A stretch of 64,000 nt of DNA from Iris pallida (GCA_029216955.1 JANAVB010006998.1:2709192-2773191); one strand, 5' to 3'; shown: positions 36,935 to 51,767, counted from the stretch's first letter. Translations and numbers: made by a program. The notes: generated by a model from the sequence alone, not told the origin.

Positions 36935-37999
36935 AGCTAACGACGGCTTCTGCGGGGCCCATCAGCCTGGCCCGAAATTGTAAGATTGCCTTCATCGAAT
37001 GGGCTATTATTGGCCCACGATGGTTGCAGATGCGATAGACTATGCAAGAAAGTGAAAGTTAGTTAAGTCCACGCAGATTTCATCCACCAGCCATCCGATT
37101 TTCTACATCCGACGGTGGCACCCCGGCCATTCGAAGCATGGGGAATGGACATCATTGGTCCGATCACTCCGCCTTCGTCCCGAGGACATCGCTTCATACT
37201 AGCAATCACAGATTACTTCTCCAAATGGGCGGAGGCTATTCCGCTGGCAGAAGTGAAGACTTCAAACATGATCAGCTTCCTCAAGTATCACGTCATCTAT
37301 CGCTTTGGACTGCCCCGAAGGATCATCCACAATAACGGTCCGCAGTTCGCAAGCCACGCCTTCTATCGGTTCTGCGACAAACGCCGAATCTAGAATGTTG
37401 CTTCAACGCCATACAATTCGGCAGCGAATGGGTTTGCAGAAGCATTCAATAAAACTATAATCAAGCTGCTCAAGAAGTTCGTGTCTTCCAACAAACACGA
37501 CTGGAATAATAAGCTTGGCAAATGCTTATGGGCATACCGTATTACGGTCTGGACGACCACTGGAAACACACCATTCTCCTTGGTATATGGGAGTGAGACA
37601 GTTCTTCCATTGGAGACTCAACTCCCCTCACTCCGCGTTGTCCTTACCTATCGATTGACAACGGATGATAATCACCATCGCCGGTTACAAGAGTTGGAGG
37701 CTCTAGATGAGAAGCGCCTGTTAGCTCAACAATGAATCGAGCTGTACCAAGCACGTATCTCGGGAGCTTTTAACAAGAAGGTTAAAATCAGAACATTCCA
37801 AGTGGGCGATCTCGTTCTGGCAGTTCGTAGGCCGATGGTTATGACTCACAAAACCGCCGACAAATTCCAGCCAAAGTGGGAAGGCCCATTTGTCATCGAG
37901 GCTGTATTGTCCAATGGTGCTAACCGCCTCGCAAAACAAAATGGAGACTTGCTCATGTTGCCCATCAACGACAAGTTCTTGAAAAAGTATTATGTCTAA
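36935..37999 (+). pseudogene. Tat integrase, catalytic residue lost
   Basis: The zinc-binding start (HDGFCGAHQPG-like words near 36945-37060) is frameshifted. The core is at 37115-37393 (FEAWGMDIIGPI; first Asp present). The second catalytic Asp is replaced by Asn (IIHNNGPQF). The third residue, Glu, lies in NGFAEAFNKTI at about 37435. The C-terminal part (37481-37735, then to 37999) includes GNTPFSLVYGSETVLP and KFQPKWEGPFVIEAVLSNGA, ending KKYYV. At least three stops or shifts interrupt it. Confidence 0.85.
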
Positions 38000-38936
38000 A
38001 ATGATATCCTCCAAATCTCCCAGATTGTTGAGTTATGTACCCTCTGGTACCGCTGAACTTACACTCGGACTCCAAAATCTCCCAGATTATTGAGTTATGT
38101 ACCCGTAGGTACCACTGAACTTACACTCTGGTCACTCCAAATGAATCTATATCGCATCTTTTGAGTAGTAAGTCACGTATGATCATACCTCTTAACTTTC
38201 TCCCTAAAAGAGCATTTCCTTCATGATATGCTACCCGTACTTTTTGTGCATATAAAAGGGTAACAGGTCCACAAATTTCCCGAAACAATCATGTCAATGT
38301 CACCTCTGAGTTGTTTCTTTTTCGCCAAAAACAAATCACCCATGCATAGAACTTCCACGTCCATATTACCTCTGAGTTGTTCTATGTATACTCCGCTAAG
38401 TCCACTCCTGCCACATCCTCATTACCTCTGAGCAGGAAGACCCCACGGTAAAACTCCCATACTTGCCATGTCCTCATTACCTCTGAGTAAGTAAGTCGAC
38501 TTTTCTTTGACTTATTATCCGTACCAGAAAAAGAAAAAAAAACCCAGGGTACGCCAAGGATAATAGGCCCACAAATGTCCTCAGTTGACCACAAATGTCC
38601 ACAAGTGACCACAAGTGTCCGCTGTTGACCACAAATACTGTACTAGATCTCCTAGTACATGCGCCTATTTTCTCATTATCATACGCCTTCGGAGCCCAGC
38701 TATTCCATGGCATTCTTTCGTCCAATACTAAGAAATTCCATGTCCATCTCACCACGGAATCATTCTAGGTATCTCTATCAAACTTATTATCCGTACCTAC
38801 AACCAAGGTATGCCAAGGGTAATAGGTCCACAAAAAGTCCTCCAGTGGAGCAAATATCACGAATACCAAAGATACAGTACAAGCACAATAGATGATAGAT
38901 GATGAAAATATAGTCATTTATTGAAAAGCAAAAGTA
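38000..38936. repeat. Tat spacer with short tandem repeats
   Basis: Two copies of a 68-70 bp unit (CCCAGATTGTTGAGTTATGT type) at 38024-38135. Four spaced copies of ATTACCTCTGAG-like words at 38305-38490. A run of CCACAAATGTCC/CCACAAGTGACC words at 38570-38640. No gene is supported on either strand; it lies downstream of both pol and the antisense gene. Confidence 0.7.
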
Positions 38937-40526
38937 CTACATATTCGGGGACCACGTCCCTATCAAAATGAAGGAAAATGACAAAGAAAGAAAGAAAAAA
39001 AAGGGGCCGACTATGGTTCGACTGCTCAGCACGGCGGTCGACCGCTCAAATCGCAGCTTGGCCCAGCGTTCGGCCTCCTGAGTCAGCCGCTCTGCATCCT
39101 CGAGATGCGTGTGGGCCTGCCAGCCATCTTCGAGTCTCTTTCGAGCTCGCTCCAGGCCAGCAGAAGCTCGAGTGACCTTTTCGGCCTCCTGAACGATTAG
39201 CTCTTTGTCCGCACGGAAAGCTTCGAGCTCAGATTCTAAGAAAGCCAGCTTCCTCTGGAGCTCGAGGATCTGCTCCCTCGTATCATTTATTCCGCGAGAG
39301 GTGGCCGCTTCCCGAGCCATGCAATCCTCGCTCCTGTGACTCAGCTGGTCATAATAGAGAGATAGGTCACCGAGGTCCTTCATTATAATCGACTTAGACG
39401 CATCTCGTGCAGCCCTTACCTTCTCCAAGACAGTGGTAAGAAAGTCCCGCTCCTGATCTATCGCTGAAGACAGATCAACTTGCCGTAGTACTTGAAACTT
39501 AGCCATAAGCTGATCTGCCTCTAGCAATTTAGGCTCTATCAGCTCAACTATCCCCGCCCCACTGGGAAAGGTTCTAAGGATTTCAATCTAGCCATGAGTT
39601 TATTGACGAGCCAGGGCAAAAAAGATCCCCCTCTCCACAGCAGCTTTGACTCTTCACCTCAGATGACGATAGAAACTGTCAACCACATCCCTTGACGATT
39701 CATCCAGTACTTCCGAAGAAGACGACGTCAATTGGAGAGTGGCTGGCAGAGTCGAAGAAGATGTAATAAAACTTGATGCCCCTGCCACAAGGGAAATAAA
39801 TTCTGAGTGAAAGGACGCTTAAATAGCGGCCAATTCTTCTTCCGCAGCCCGAAGAATCCGGAGGCTCGGCAGGGCAGAGAGGTCGACTTCGAGAGCCATA
39901 TGAACAGATGAGGGTGCAGGGACCAGTTCTCCCTGCTCCGGCCGTTTTGCCGCTTACCCTCCCGAACTTGATTCAGCGGGAGGTCCCTCAATATAAGTTA
40001 GAGGGGTAGGAGGCGCGCTCTCTTCCACCAGGTCCCCTCTAGCAAACTATACCCTGACAATGTCCGTCATTGGTAGTGAAGGAGCAGGTCCTGTATGTCC
40101 AGAGCAACCATCAATCAGCTTAATCCAAAGGATGTGATGATAGAGCGAATGAGCCTCCTCACTAGTCAAGACTTGGCTTATCTTACCAGGGAAGAGTTGC
40201 GGAGGCTGAGGCACGCTCACAGCCACCGTAATCTATTTGCCAGCGACCCTCGAGTCGAATTTAGCTGGTTCCTCTGTACCAGCCACCCCGAAAGGAGATA
40301 CAGCTGGATCAGCGTCACCCTGCTGAAGTTCAGCAGTCTCGGGGACGGGTTCAGCGGAGCCCACATCACCCTGGGTCGAGACCTCAGCAACGTAAGACCC
40401 CTCAGCCGCCACCGAGAGAACCCCGGCAGAAATAATCTTGGCGCACATGTTACTAATCAAAGTGGTCAGGGCCGGGTTGACTTCAGAAACAGCGGCCGAC
40501 TCTCGAGAGTCCGACTCCTCTAACGC

Positions 40527-40607
40527 CTACAGAAAAAAGAAAAATGATTAGATCTTAGTTCAGGAAAAGGAAGAGCTAAAGAAGGAGATGGTTGTAATTC
40601 AATTTAC
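40527..40607 (-). other. Intron 2 of the antisense PMD gene (81 nt)
   Basis: The minus strand reads GAG, then GTAAATTG at the donor, and TTTTTTCTGTAG before GCG at the acceptor. Splicing joins ISE to ALEESDSRE in phase 0. Without splicing the frame stops two codons after the donor. Confidence 0.8.
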
Positions 40608-42975
40608 CTCCGAAATGGCACCTATATCTTCGCCTCTCTCCTTAATGAGCAGCTGGCGAGGCTTAACTGCAGCCCGTTTTACGGAGTAGGTTCTGCTGCC
40701 ACCAGCGGACTCAGGCCTGCTTCGCTTTCGGGAAGAGCTCGGCACAACGGGCGGCTGATCCGCAACCACCTCATCTGCATGAGGGAGAGAGTTGTCAGGA
40801 TCATGCTCATGCTCGTCATCCTCTTTGTCCCCATTGGCAGACTCCGAGTCCGACACAGCGATCGTGTTCTTCTTCTTCTTCCTCGCCTTGGACCCTGGGA
40901 CTTCTCCGCCAAGCCAGTACCGACGATAAAGCTGGTGCTCAGGTCAAAACCAACAGGAGGCTTGTTCGCCATGACGTGATAGAGAGCCGCCAAATACAAG
41001 ATCTCGCCTGAATCCTCAACATCAGAAACAGAGAAGCTAGTACGGGTGTGAATCGTATTATAATAATGCCAGACCCTGATGCCATCGAGGATGCTGCCTT
41101 CAAAACCCAGGCAAGAGCTGGGACTATCCAGGAAAATCTGGCTATACCCAAACTGTCGGGCGAACCTACTGGGCAAGTAAGGCTCCAAGTAGACAGCGTT
41201 GCGGTTGTGGTATACCAGGTGGGAAGGGCGAATATTGTGCAACCAAAGGAGCATCTTGCCGTCTAAGAAGTGAGGAGGCCCCGTACCATCCAGATGCGCG
41301 GCCCGTATTTCCTCAACAGTAAATCGAAGGACATATACAAAAAAATTATATTTGTCCACTCTCGACAGCGCCATCCTACAGGCACACATAGTCTCGTAAT
41401 CCCAAGGCATGCGACGATATTGGAAGATGAAGGCGTCATCTGCAGTTATGCCATCTTCGGGGCCAGGCTTCATTAAAGACCGGCAATGCATCAGCAACCA
41501 CCCCATCAGATAGTGGTAGGGCAGTTCTACACATTCAAAGTCCTTCGTCGCATCGCGGGCGATGACCTTGGACGTAAAAGTACGAAGGCCATGGTGTATA
41601 CTGTACACCATGGCTAGGAGTAGAGCTAGCCTGACTCCGAAGACCAACTTTACAGCTGAGAGGATGAAATTACGGTTGATTCTCTTGATGGAACCAGCCC
41701 CTCCTGTGACTATGTAATTTCGTAGCCACACCATCAAAAATCCGGCCAGAATAGCCTTCTCGGACAATGGCTGAGTGGCTTGATAGAAATAAGCAAAAGA
41801 GTCAGATTTACTCCCGAACCTATCACCGGTGGTTCTTGTCCTCTTGGCGGTCAATACTTGGCCTTGTACCTCCTTCCGAGTGCGAGGACTTTGGGGAGCA
41901 ACCCGGCCTAAGGCACCGAGCTTAAAAAGATAAGAAAGCCAGGCCTTTGTGTGAGGGAGGTTCCCTTCCGAGCTGTCGTTCTTTTTCTTTGACAGCTGCT
42001 GGCACGTGCTGTGATGACACAGCAATTCCCGGTAGACGGCAATGAAGCCCGGGAACCGTTGCTCCAGATCCTCGAACTCTTTGTTTGTCGGAGTATACAC
42101 TTCAAAAACTTCATCTCCCTAAGACAACTTGGAGACTGCATGCATCTCGTGCAGAGCAAGCCCCATCTCCCCCACGGGTGTAAAGAAGGTCCCCGTGCGG
42201 CGGTTGTACATCTCCAGCAGGGCCATAAACAATTTCTTGTTTATGGGCAAGCCGTGGCTGGTACCCCGAATTGCATGGTAGAGTCCAATCTCGCGCAGGA
42301 GAGTCTCGTATTCCCGCGCGATCCAAATGGACAGGTTGGTCCGCGAAGGGATGGGGTGTACCCAACTCGGTAGCAACAACCGACCAATCGGATAGGATCC
42401 CTTCCGAGCAAGCTGATTCAAGAAAGTATCAACTTCGGAGAACGTGAAATTGGGACCCTGCACATTCAAGAAACTGCCCGGGGCCAACCCCATCACGTAA
42501 CGGCTGACTGGTACCCTGCCCGCGTACACTGATCGCATGTTATTGTTGTAGTGAATTTCGCCCACAATCATCCCGCTCTGGGTCGAAGTCAAGGAATCCT
42601 CCATCTTCCTGTTCATGGGCAATATGTTGAACCATGACAGTTGGAAGTGACGCTCCATCAGAGGAATATGGATCGCCATCCGGTCAGAAGTAAAACTCCA
42701 GCTCTCAGATATATCCAGAACTTGGGAGTTTTTCACAGTCTGGGCGTCCCCGAAGAGGAACGCAGGCTTCAAGTGTTTGCCCCCCAGCCACCCTGAGTTC
42801 ATCATCCCCAAGATAAAGAAGAAGGACTGCTTTTTAATGTCGTCCAGCCTCTCCAAAGGTTCATCTTTTGGAAACTGATTCACCACATACTCGACTATGT
42901 GGTCATACCTATAGCCCACGGCAGATTGGGCGTGACCCACGAGAGGTTCTCCCGCAGCATTAACTGGCAAATTCA

Positions 42976-43749
42976 CTAAAAAAGGACCAAAGAAACAAAG
43001 TCAGAAGATGACCAGAAAACATTTAACAGAGTTCGTACGACTCTGTTTGGACGGGTCCTTACGCGGCTCAATTTTTACAGAGTTTATGAGGCTCTGTCCG
43101 GACGGGTCCTTATGCGGCTCAGTTTTAACGAAGTTCATGTGGCTCTGTTTTGATGGGTCCTTATGCGGCTCGGTTTTAACAGAGTTTATACGGCTCTACT
43201 TTGATGGGTTCATATGCGATTCTAGTCAAGAGACTTCATGCGGCCCAGTTCATCAGGAGTTCATACGGTTTTGTTTAGCGGGGTCTCATACGACCGAATT
43301 CAGATGAGCTTATGCGGTTCTGTTTAGTGAGGTCTCATGCGGCCGAGTTCAGATGAGCTTATATGGATCTGTTTAGTGGGGCTTATGCGGCCCAGTTCAG
43401 ATAAGCTTATGCGGCTCTGATCTGTTGGAGCTTATGCGGCCCAGTTCATCAGGAACTCATACGGTTCTGTTCAGTAGGACTTCATGCGGTTCAGTTTTAA
43501 AAGTGCTTATGCGGCTCAGTTATGAAGCGATTCTCATGCGGCTCAGACATGGGGCATACCCCATGCGGCCTGGACATGAAAAGTTCATGTGGCCCATACA
43601 ACATATACGGTTTCATCATACTGAACTTGGGCAGTTCAATGAAGACGAAGGACGCATTAAATGCCAAGGAGAAAAGGCTTATGCATAAAATATACAACAG
43701 AGCCATTTTTGTTAGGGTTTTAAGCATACTGTCTTCACATAATCCTTAC
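42976..43749 (-). other. Intron 1 of the antisense PMD gene (774 nt), filled by a motif array
   Basis: Donor GATG/GTAAGG at 43749, acceptor CCTTTTTTAG at 42976. The splice product reads HPAIDVNLPVNAAG, in frame with exon 2 only if the 2-nt gain in exon 1 is discounted. Most of the intron is the ATGCGGC array at 43020-43600. Confidence 0.75.
43020..43600. repeat. ATGCGGC motif array in PMD gene intron 1
   Basis: Roughly 24 units of TTATGCGGCTCAGTT and close variants, spaced 20-32 bp, with alternating neighbours CAGAGTT, GGGTCC and GAGCTTATG. Confidence 0.9.
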
Positions 43750-43951
43750 CATCAATGGCTGGGTGGACGTCAGGATGAACCGTGGGTGCCTCAGTCGATG
43801 AAGAAGCCGCTCTCTTTCCTTCGCTGCAGTGCTAGAGGAAGCTTTGGGGGCCATTGTTGATCGGTGATCGAGAGAGAAGACGACGACAAATAGGGCAAGA
43901 AAGGCTTGAACTAGAGAAGAAAGTAAAGAGTCTCTTTCTAAAAATTACTCA

Positions 43952-43959
43952 TATTTATA
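43952..43959 (-). promoter_or_regulatory. TATA box of the antisense PMD gene
   Basis: CTATAAATA on the minus strand, about 100 bp upstream of the ATG at 43854. A CT-rich leader lies between. The core equals the one in the Tat LTR. Confidence 0.7.
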
Positions 43960-44146
43960 GGCGGACAGGGGGCTCGTAGACCGATGGACGCTTCGATTTA
44001 TGGGCCGCCTAGGAGACAGAACCGACTCTTGGGTCATCGAGGCAAATCCAAAGCATATTTAAAGCCGACTCTTGGGATTTTACCCAAAAGACGGCTTCAA
44101 ATCAAAATAAATCAAGAGCAATAATGAGACACCCACGTGGCACAAG

Positions 44147-44345
44147 ACCATTATGCGGCCAGAACAGTCCATGCGGCTAAAAAGTACATACGGCCAGAGC
44201 AGTCCGTACGGCCAGAGCAGTCCATACGGCCAGAGCAATCCATGCGGCCAGAACATCCCATGCAGCCAGAGCGATCCATGCGGCCAGAACATCCCATGCA
44301 GCCAGAGAAGTCTATGCGACAGAAAGAGCTCATGCAGACATATCC
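44147..44345. repeat. 20-bp tandem repeats with ATGCGGCC upstream of the PMD promoter
   Basis: About ten units of the type CCATGCGGCCAGAGCAGT with variants ATACGG, GTACGG and ATGCAG. Confidence 0.9.
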
Positions 44346-44384
44346 ATGCTTCTTATTCAATGTGTTTTAATTTTGCAAATTAAA

Positions 44385-44401
44385 AACTTTGAAGGGAGTC
44401 T
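44385..44401 (+). other. Tat polypurine-tract region
   Basis: CTTTGAAGGGAGTCT directly precedes the right LTR start TGTAGAAGC. Its purine run GAAGGGAG is short, as expected for a decayed copy. Confidence 0.55.
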
Positions 44402-45717
44402 TGTAGAAGCATAGAAAAATATAAATAAATTCTTATACGGCTCGAAAATCAGCCTCATGCGACTCATAGCTGAAGGAGCCTTCATGCGGCTCAAAAGATC
44501 TGAGAGCTTAATGCGGCTCAGAAAAATAAAGTAGAAACCACGTGGCCTCATGCGGCTCAAAACAAGCCTTTATAGCTGGCCATAAATGCTCTGAGCAGCT
44601 GGCTCATTAATTACCCTGACACAGCGGCAACTCTGACAACGACGGATTGACAGCTCTGACATAAAGGTAAAATGATGGTCCTGTCATAATGGCGTTCTCC
44701 TAGAGAGACGAGATAAAATCCTTATATCTGGCACGATCCACCCATTTCCAAAGCTCTTTATGTGGCTCAGTTGTAAAGACTTCCATGCGGCTCAGTTGTA
44801 AGGACTTCCATGCAGCTTAGATTAAAGGACTTCTATGCGGCTCAGATTAAAGGACTTCTATGCGATTCAGATTAAAGAACTTCCATGCGGTTCAGATGGG
44901 GGACAACCCTTATGCGGCTCTGACATGAGACCATCCTCATGCAGCTCGGTTGTAAGGCCGTCCTTATGTGGTTCAGTTAAAGGCCACACTCATGCGGCTC
45001 AACTATGACAGTCTTCTATACAGCTCGCAGCAGTTGGGACACGTGGCAGGAGTTGATCAAATCCCAACAATTCAGATTTATGGCAATCGACATAACATGC
45101 AGTTGGGACACATGGCAGGAGATTGACCAAGACTTATCCACTCGAATTTGTTGCTACCAGTAAATCGTAACAATACAGATTTATTGCAATTATCATAACT
45201 ACCCAATATAGATTTATTGCAATCATCATAACTGTCCAGATCAACTCCTAATAAATGATACAGATTTATTGCAATCAACATAAATAAACTGGATTGATTT
45301 TCAACAAACAGGATCAGGACAAATCTTAACGAATCCCTAACCACCCGCTTTTTAAGGGGCAATTATTGCACACCCCATTCCTATAAATAGCAAAGGGAGA
45401 CAGGGACAAGCACAGGCACAGAGGAGCATACGTACAGAGCCCGAGCAGAGAGACTAGCAACCCCCGCACACACAAAGAGCATTTCTTCTCCGGAGCCGAA
45501 GATGCGTTTGATCGTCCAAAGAGTAAGACAGAGCTGCTGTCACTCTCCCGAGCCTCTACCGTCACCCTGCAGAATCAAAAATAAACAATTGTACTTTAGA
45601 TTGCTTTTCCTAGGTTTTGTTCCTAGGCTCTCTTTTGTACGAGCGAGTTTGTATTGTGAAGTAAAAATCCAGTCCTCCCATAAAACTGTTCTGTTCTTTT
45701 ATAATCAATGGCAAACA
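44402..45717 (+). repeat. Tat 3' LTR (1316 bp)
   Basis: Matches 27878-29218 throughout, including the ATGCGGC array (44440-45030) and the TATAAATA box. Differences are more frequent than between the LTRs of element A, so this insertion looks older than A. Confidence 0.95.
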
Positions 45718-48516
<2,799 letters not shown>

Positions 48517-48836
48517 CACTACAAGAAAAATAATCATTTACGGCATGCGAAATACGCCGTAAAAGCTCTTTCACGGCGTACATTTTGGTGCCGTAAAAGA
48601 TCATGCCGTAAATAGCCCCATTATTTACGGCGTGCATTTGAACGCTGTAAATGACCTCTCCATCTTTTTCACAACGTTCAAATGTGTGCCGTAAGAGATC
48701 ATTTACAGCGTTCAAATGCGCACCGTAAATAATAGGATCATTTGTGGCATGGCCTTTTACGGTGCCAAAATGTATGCCGTGAAAAATATTTTACGACATA
48801 TTTCGCGTGCCGTAAATGTTCATTTTTCTTGTAGTA
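48517..48836. repeat. Palindromic left end of the CACTA element (MITE-like)
   Basis: The two halves are inverted copies over at least 60 bp: CTACAAGAAAAAT-n-CATTTACGGCATGCGAAATA on the left and its diverged complement ending ATTTTTCTTGTAGTA on the right. ATTTACGGCGTGCATTTG-type units recur inside. Confidence 0.75.
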
Positions 48837-50728
48837 GTAGTAACAAGATTCACAAAGTTTTTATTATGCATGCTACGTTCAGCCGCTAAATGAACAAAAT
48901 GTAGTTATGGATCTAGAAACATTCCAACGTAGTCTCATGACATCCATCGTACTATTTCATCGGAACAATGTAAATTTACTAAATGACTATAAGGGACTAT
49001 TGACCATAACATGATGCATTAATAAGAAATTCACATTGTATTACAAGGTACACACACATCCATCTAAAAGCAGCTAGCAAACTAATACGAGCAATTCAAA
49101 AGACCGTAAGAGAGGAAATGTGTCCTATTTCTTCCTCCAAAAAAGTGAAAGTTGGTATTCCTGACATACAGATTATATTACAATAAAAAAAACTAGAGCA
49201 ACCATTCATGTGTTGATATTTTAGGCCACCTTCACCACAGAGCAGCTAGTAATGAAGTACTCAGCAGCAGTAATGAAGTATCCAGCAGTAGGCCTCCTTC
49301 ACCAAATTGAATCCAAATAACCAAATTGCATACAAACATTAGTAATGAAGTACCCAGCAGCCAAATTGCATCTGAAACCAGCCGTAACATGTAGCAATCC
49401 AATCTTCAATCTACATCACAAAGTAGGGAGTTCTATATTAGTTCCCTAAAAATAAGAAAGTAAATTATTTTTTAACAAAAAACTGCCTTAGAAACCAAAA
49501 CGTGACCTCAAAAATAATAGACAAGAATGGGAACACAAACCAACTGTTTGTTTCAAGATTGATCTATATATATGCATACAATACAAAATGATGAAGCTTT
49601 TATCTTTAATGCTACATGTTCATTCTGACTGTGTTCATTTTAGTTGATTTCTTATGTTTTAAGTAATTCACCTAAAATTTGTATTAGGAAATCTTCTTTG
49701 TATTTATCTCCAAAAATACTGAACCTACAGTTTTAATTTGATTTTGCTTTAATTCTTCTGTTAATGCAATAAAGTTGAATTAATTCTCCTGAGGATGAAC
49801 CGGTCCTCGGATTTGCAAGTACATTTGCTTGGCTAAGTGTGGAAGACTTTCTGCGTAGAAAATTCCTTTCTAGCTATGTAATATCCTAGGCTAACTTAGG
49901 ATAACCACCTTACCTATAGATATATTATTACCTTACCTAATAGGTAAACCTATACTTAGGCTAATAGGTAGTAACTTATCATGTTATATCTAGGTATCCT
50001 TCTCTAAACCCAAAACTCAAGGGTGGCCAACTGTCTAAGGGGAAGGATCCCCTGCCACTGCCTCAATCTGCTGTTGCACATGCATATGACTGTATGCATT
50101 TAGCTCTGGAAGCTGTTGCAAGCCTGCATATGCAAGGTCAATGCAAGGCCTTGCTGCAGATGCTGCTGCTAACTGCAGATGCTCTACTGCACACTCTACT
50201 GAAATGCTACCTGGGCTTGTGGCTGCTACTGCTATCTGCAATGTCACATCTGATACAACCAATGCCCAAATCTGATACACTACTAAAGCCAACTGATACA
50301 ACTCAACAGCTAGCTGATTCTAACTCTTAATTACCTACATGCTACTGAATATATTAACTCATATCATCTACATATCTAACACTCCCAATATAGATATCCA
50401 AGGCCAAGAGCTAATGCTCTGATACTCAATAGGAGACACAAAACCAACTAATACTAATTTGGAAACCCAAAGACCCTAAACCTCTCTGATACTTGCAAAT
50501 GCTAACGTCCATAACCCATTTGAAAATGGCCAAGCCAATTTGCTGCCACAGCAGACCCTGCTGCTTGCATATGGCAAGTGGGCAACCTACTGCTCTTCCG
50601 ACCCCTCACTCTACTGCACATGCCTAAGCCCTCTCACCACTGCACATTGCAGTGCCAAGCCAATATAACCTCTGCTACCCAGTGTTCTCACAGAGCAATA
50701 CAACCCGACCCCTTTCTCTTTAACAAAC

Positions 50729-50784
<56 letters not shown>

Positions 50785-51767
50785 AGACATATATGTATGC
50801 AAAACCCCCAAATCTTATATAACCTCTGATACACACTTGGAGATTTCCCCAAAATCTTTGAGATACACTAATCTCTAATAAACTTCTAACATATCACCAT
50901 TTCCCCTAATCTCTGATACTAAAATCCCCAAGTATCAGTTACACTACCAAGTCACAATACTCTGTAACCCACATCTCACATGGACAAAGGGCCACTACTA
51001 CAACTGTATTTGCATTTGTTTGTAGTACAGGCCAACATGGCTGCTGCTACACTCGCATTTGTCAAAGCAAATGCCAATGGCCTTGCCCGACCCCATACCC
51101 TCTAATACTCTAGTAATCCCATGCTCTGATACTACTAACCAAGTCTCTCTAACTCTGATACCAACAACCAAATCCCAAGGCCAAGTCGAGGCTCTGCTCG
51201 AGCCATCCACAAAGCATGCTCTGCTGCCAGAGCAGAACCCAAATTAGCAGATACCAACTGAACCCCTGACCTTTGCTACACAAAACAAAATTATGATACA
51301 ATATACACTCCAAACCTCCCCTGACCTTTGAACCCAAATCAGCAGATACGAACTGAACCCCTGACCTTTTACCAACCAGAGAGGTGATAGCCTTAAAAGA
51401 GCTGAATGAAAGATAAGGATTCATGTAGCCGCACCAAAATTTTGGATACAAGGTTGTTTGGATGTTTCATAACTTCAAATATTTTCCCACTTCCTGTACT
51501 TATGCATTCTTGATAGGCCTACACAGGTTTTACCTTTTGTTATAAATCATTTTACTTACAAATGCAATCAGCTTTGGCGCCTTTAACCATGATACTAAAC
51601 TTTTGAAGTTTGTTGTGAGCTACTGTTATCTTTCTGTAAACTTTAAAATATAATTGTGCAGAAGTACCTTTTATTCACTGTCCAATAATTCATATATTTG
51701 TGTCTCCTTGCTTGGTCGTATGAAAATAAAACTTATATATTGACATTTTTTATTTCTGGTTCGTAAG
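48837..51767. other. CACTA interior, mostly unassigned, with CTGATAC repeats and a CA microsatellite
   Basis: 49000-50030 shows no gene. From 50240 to 51350 the word CTGATAC or GATAC recurs about a dozen times. GCTCTGATAC at 50416 is the complement of the copia primer site (GTATCAGAGC), so a minus-strand copia piece is possible. The (CA)n run is at 50729-50782. Open frames on both strands are low in complexity and are not called. Confidence 0.45.

Larger units (their letters stand above)
38937..43854 (-). pseudogene. Tat antisense gene: plant mobile domain (PMD) protein, three exons
   Basis: Exon 1 43854-43750 (ATG in AACAATGGCC context, MAPKASSSTAAKE); exon 2 42975-40608; exon 3 40526-38937. 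Exon 2 carries the PMD: LREIGLYHAIRGTSHGLPIN, then TFFTPVGEMGLALHEMHAV, later RFARQFGYSQ. It ends with a basic KKKK stretch and an acidic region. Exon 3 encodes a Ser/Ala-rich linker and a coiled coil (ILELQRKLAFLESELEAFRA). Damage: a 2-nt gain in exon 1, TAG at 42119-42121, a frameshift near 40880, and seven stops in exon 3 before the coiled coil. Intact, it would have about 1350 residues. Antisense ORFs between pol and the 3' LTR are known in Tat elements. PMD proteins of plants include MAIN and MAIL1, which act in silencing; the role here is unknown. Confidence 0.82.
27878..45717 (+). mobile_element. Tat-type Ty3/gypsy retrotransposon, 17.8 kb, complete ends
   Basis: Plus-strand element with LTRs at 27878-29218 and 44402-45717, an Asp-tRNA-like primer site and a perfect 5-bp target duplication. 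Contents in order: 5' ORF, gag, protease, RT, RNase H, second RNase H, integrase, a repeat-rich spacer and a minus-strand PMD gene. The double RNase H and the antisense gene mark the Tat lineage. Every coding frame is broken, so it is inactive as it stands. It inserted into element B's LTR after B did. Confidence 0.95.

Noticed and set aside
40095..40523. 142-codon plus-strand frame
   Set aside because: Antisense to exon 3 of the PMD gene, whose frame continues in one phase from 40526 to 38937.
50416..50440. A full copia element in minus orientation inside the CACTA element
   Set aside because: Only a primer-site-like word is visible; no copia domain or paired LTR was found.
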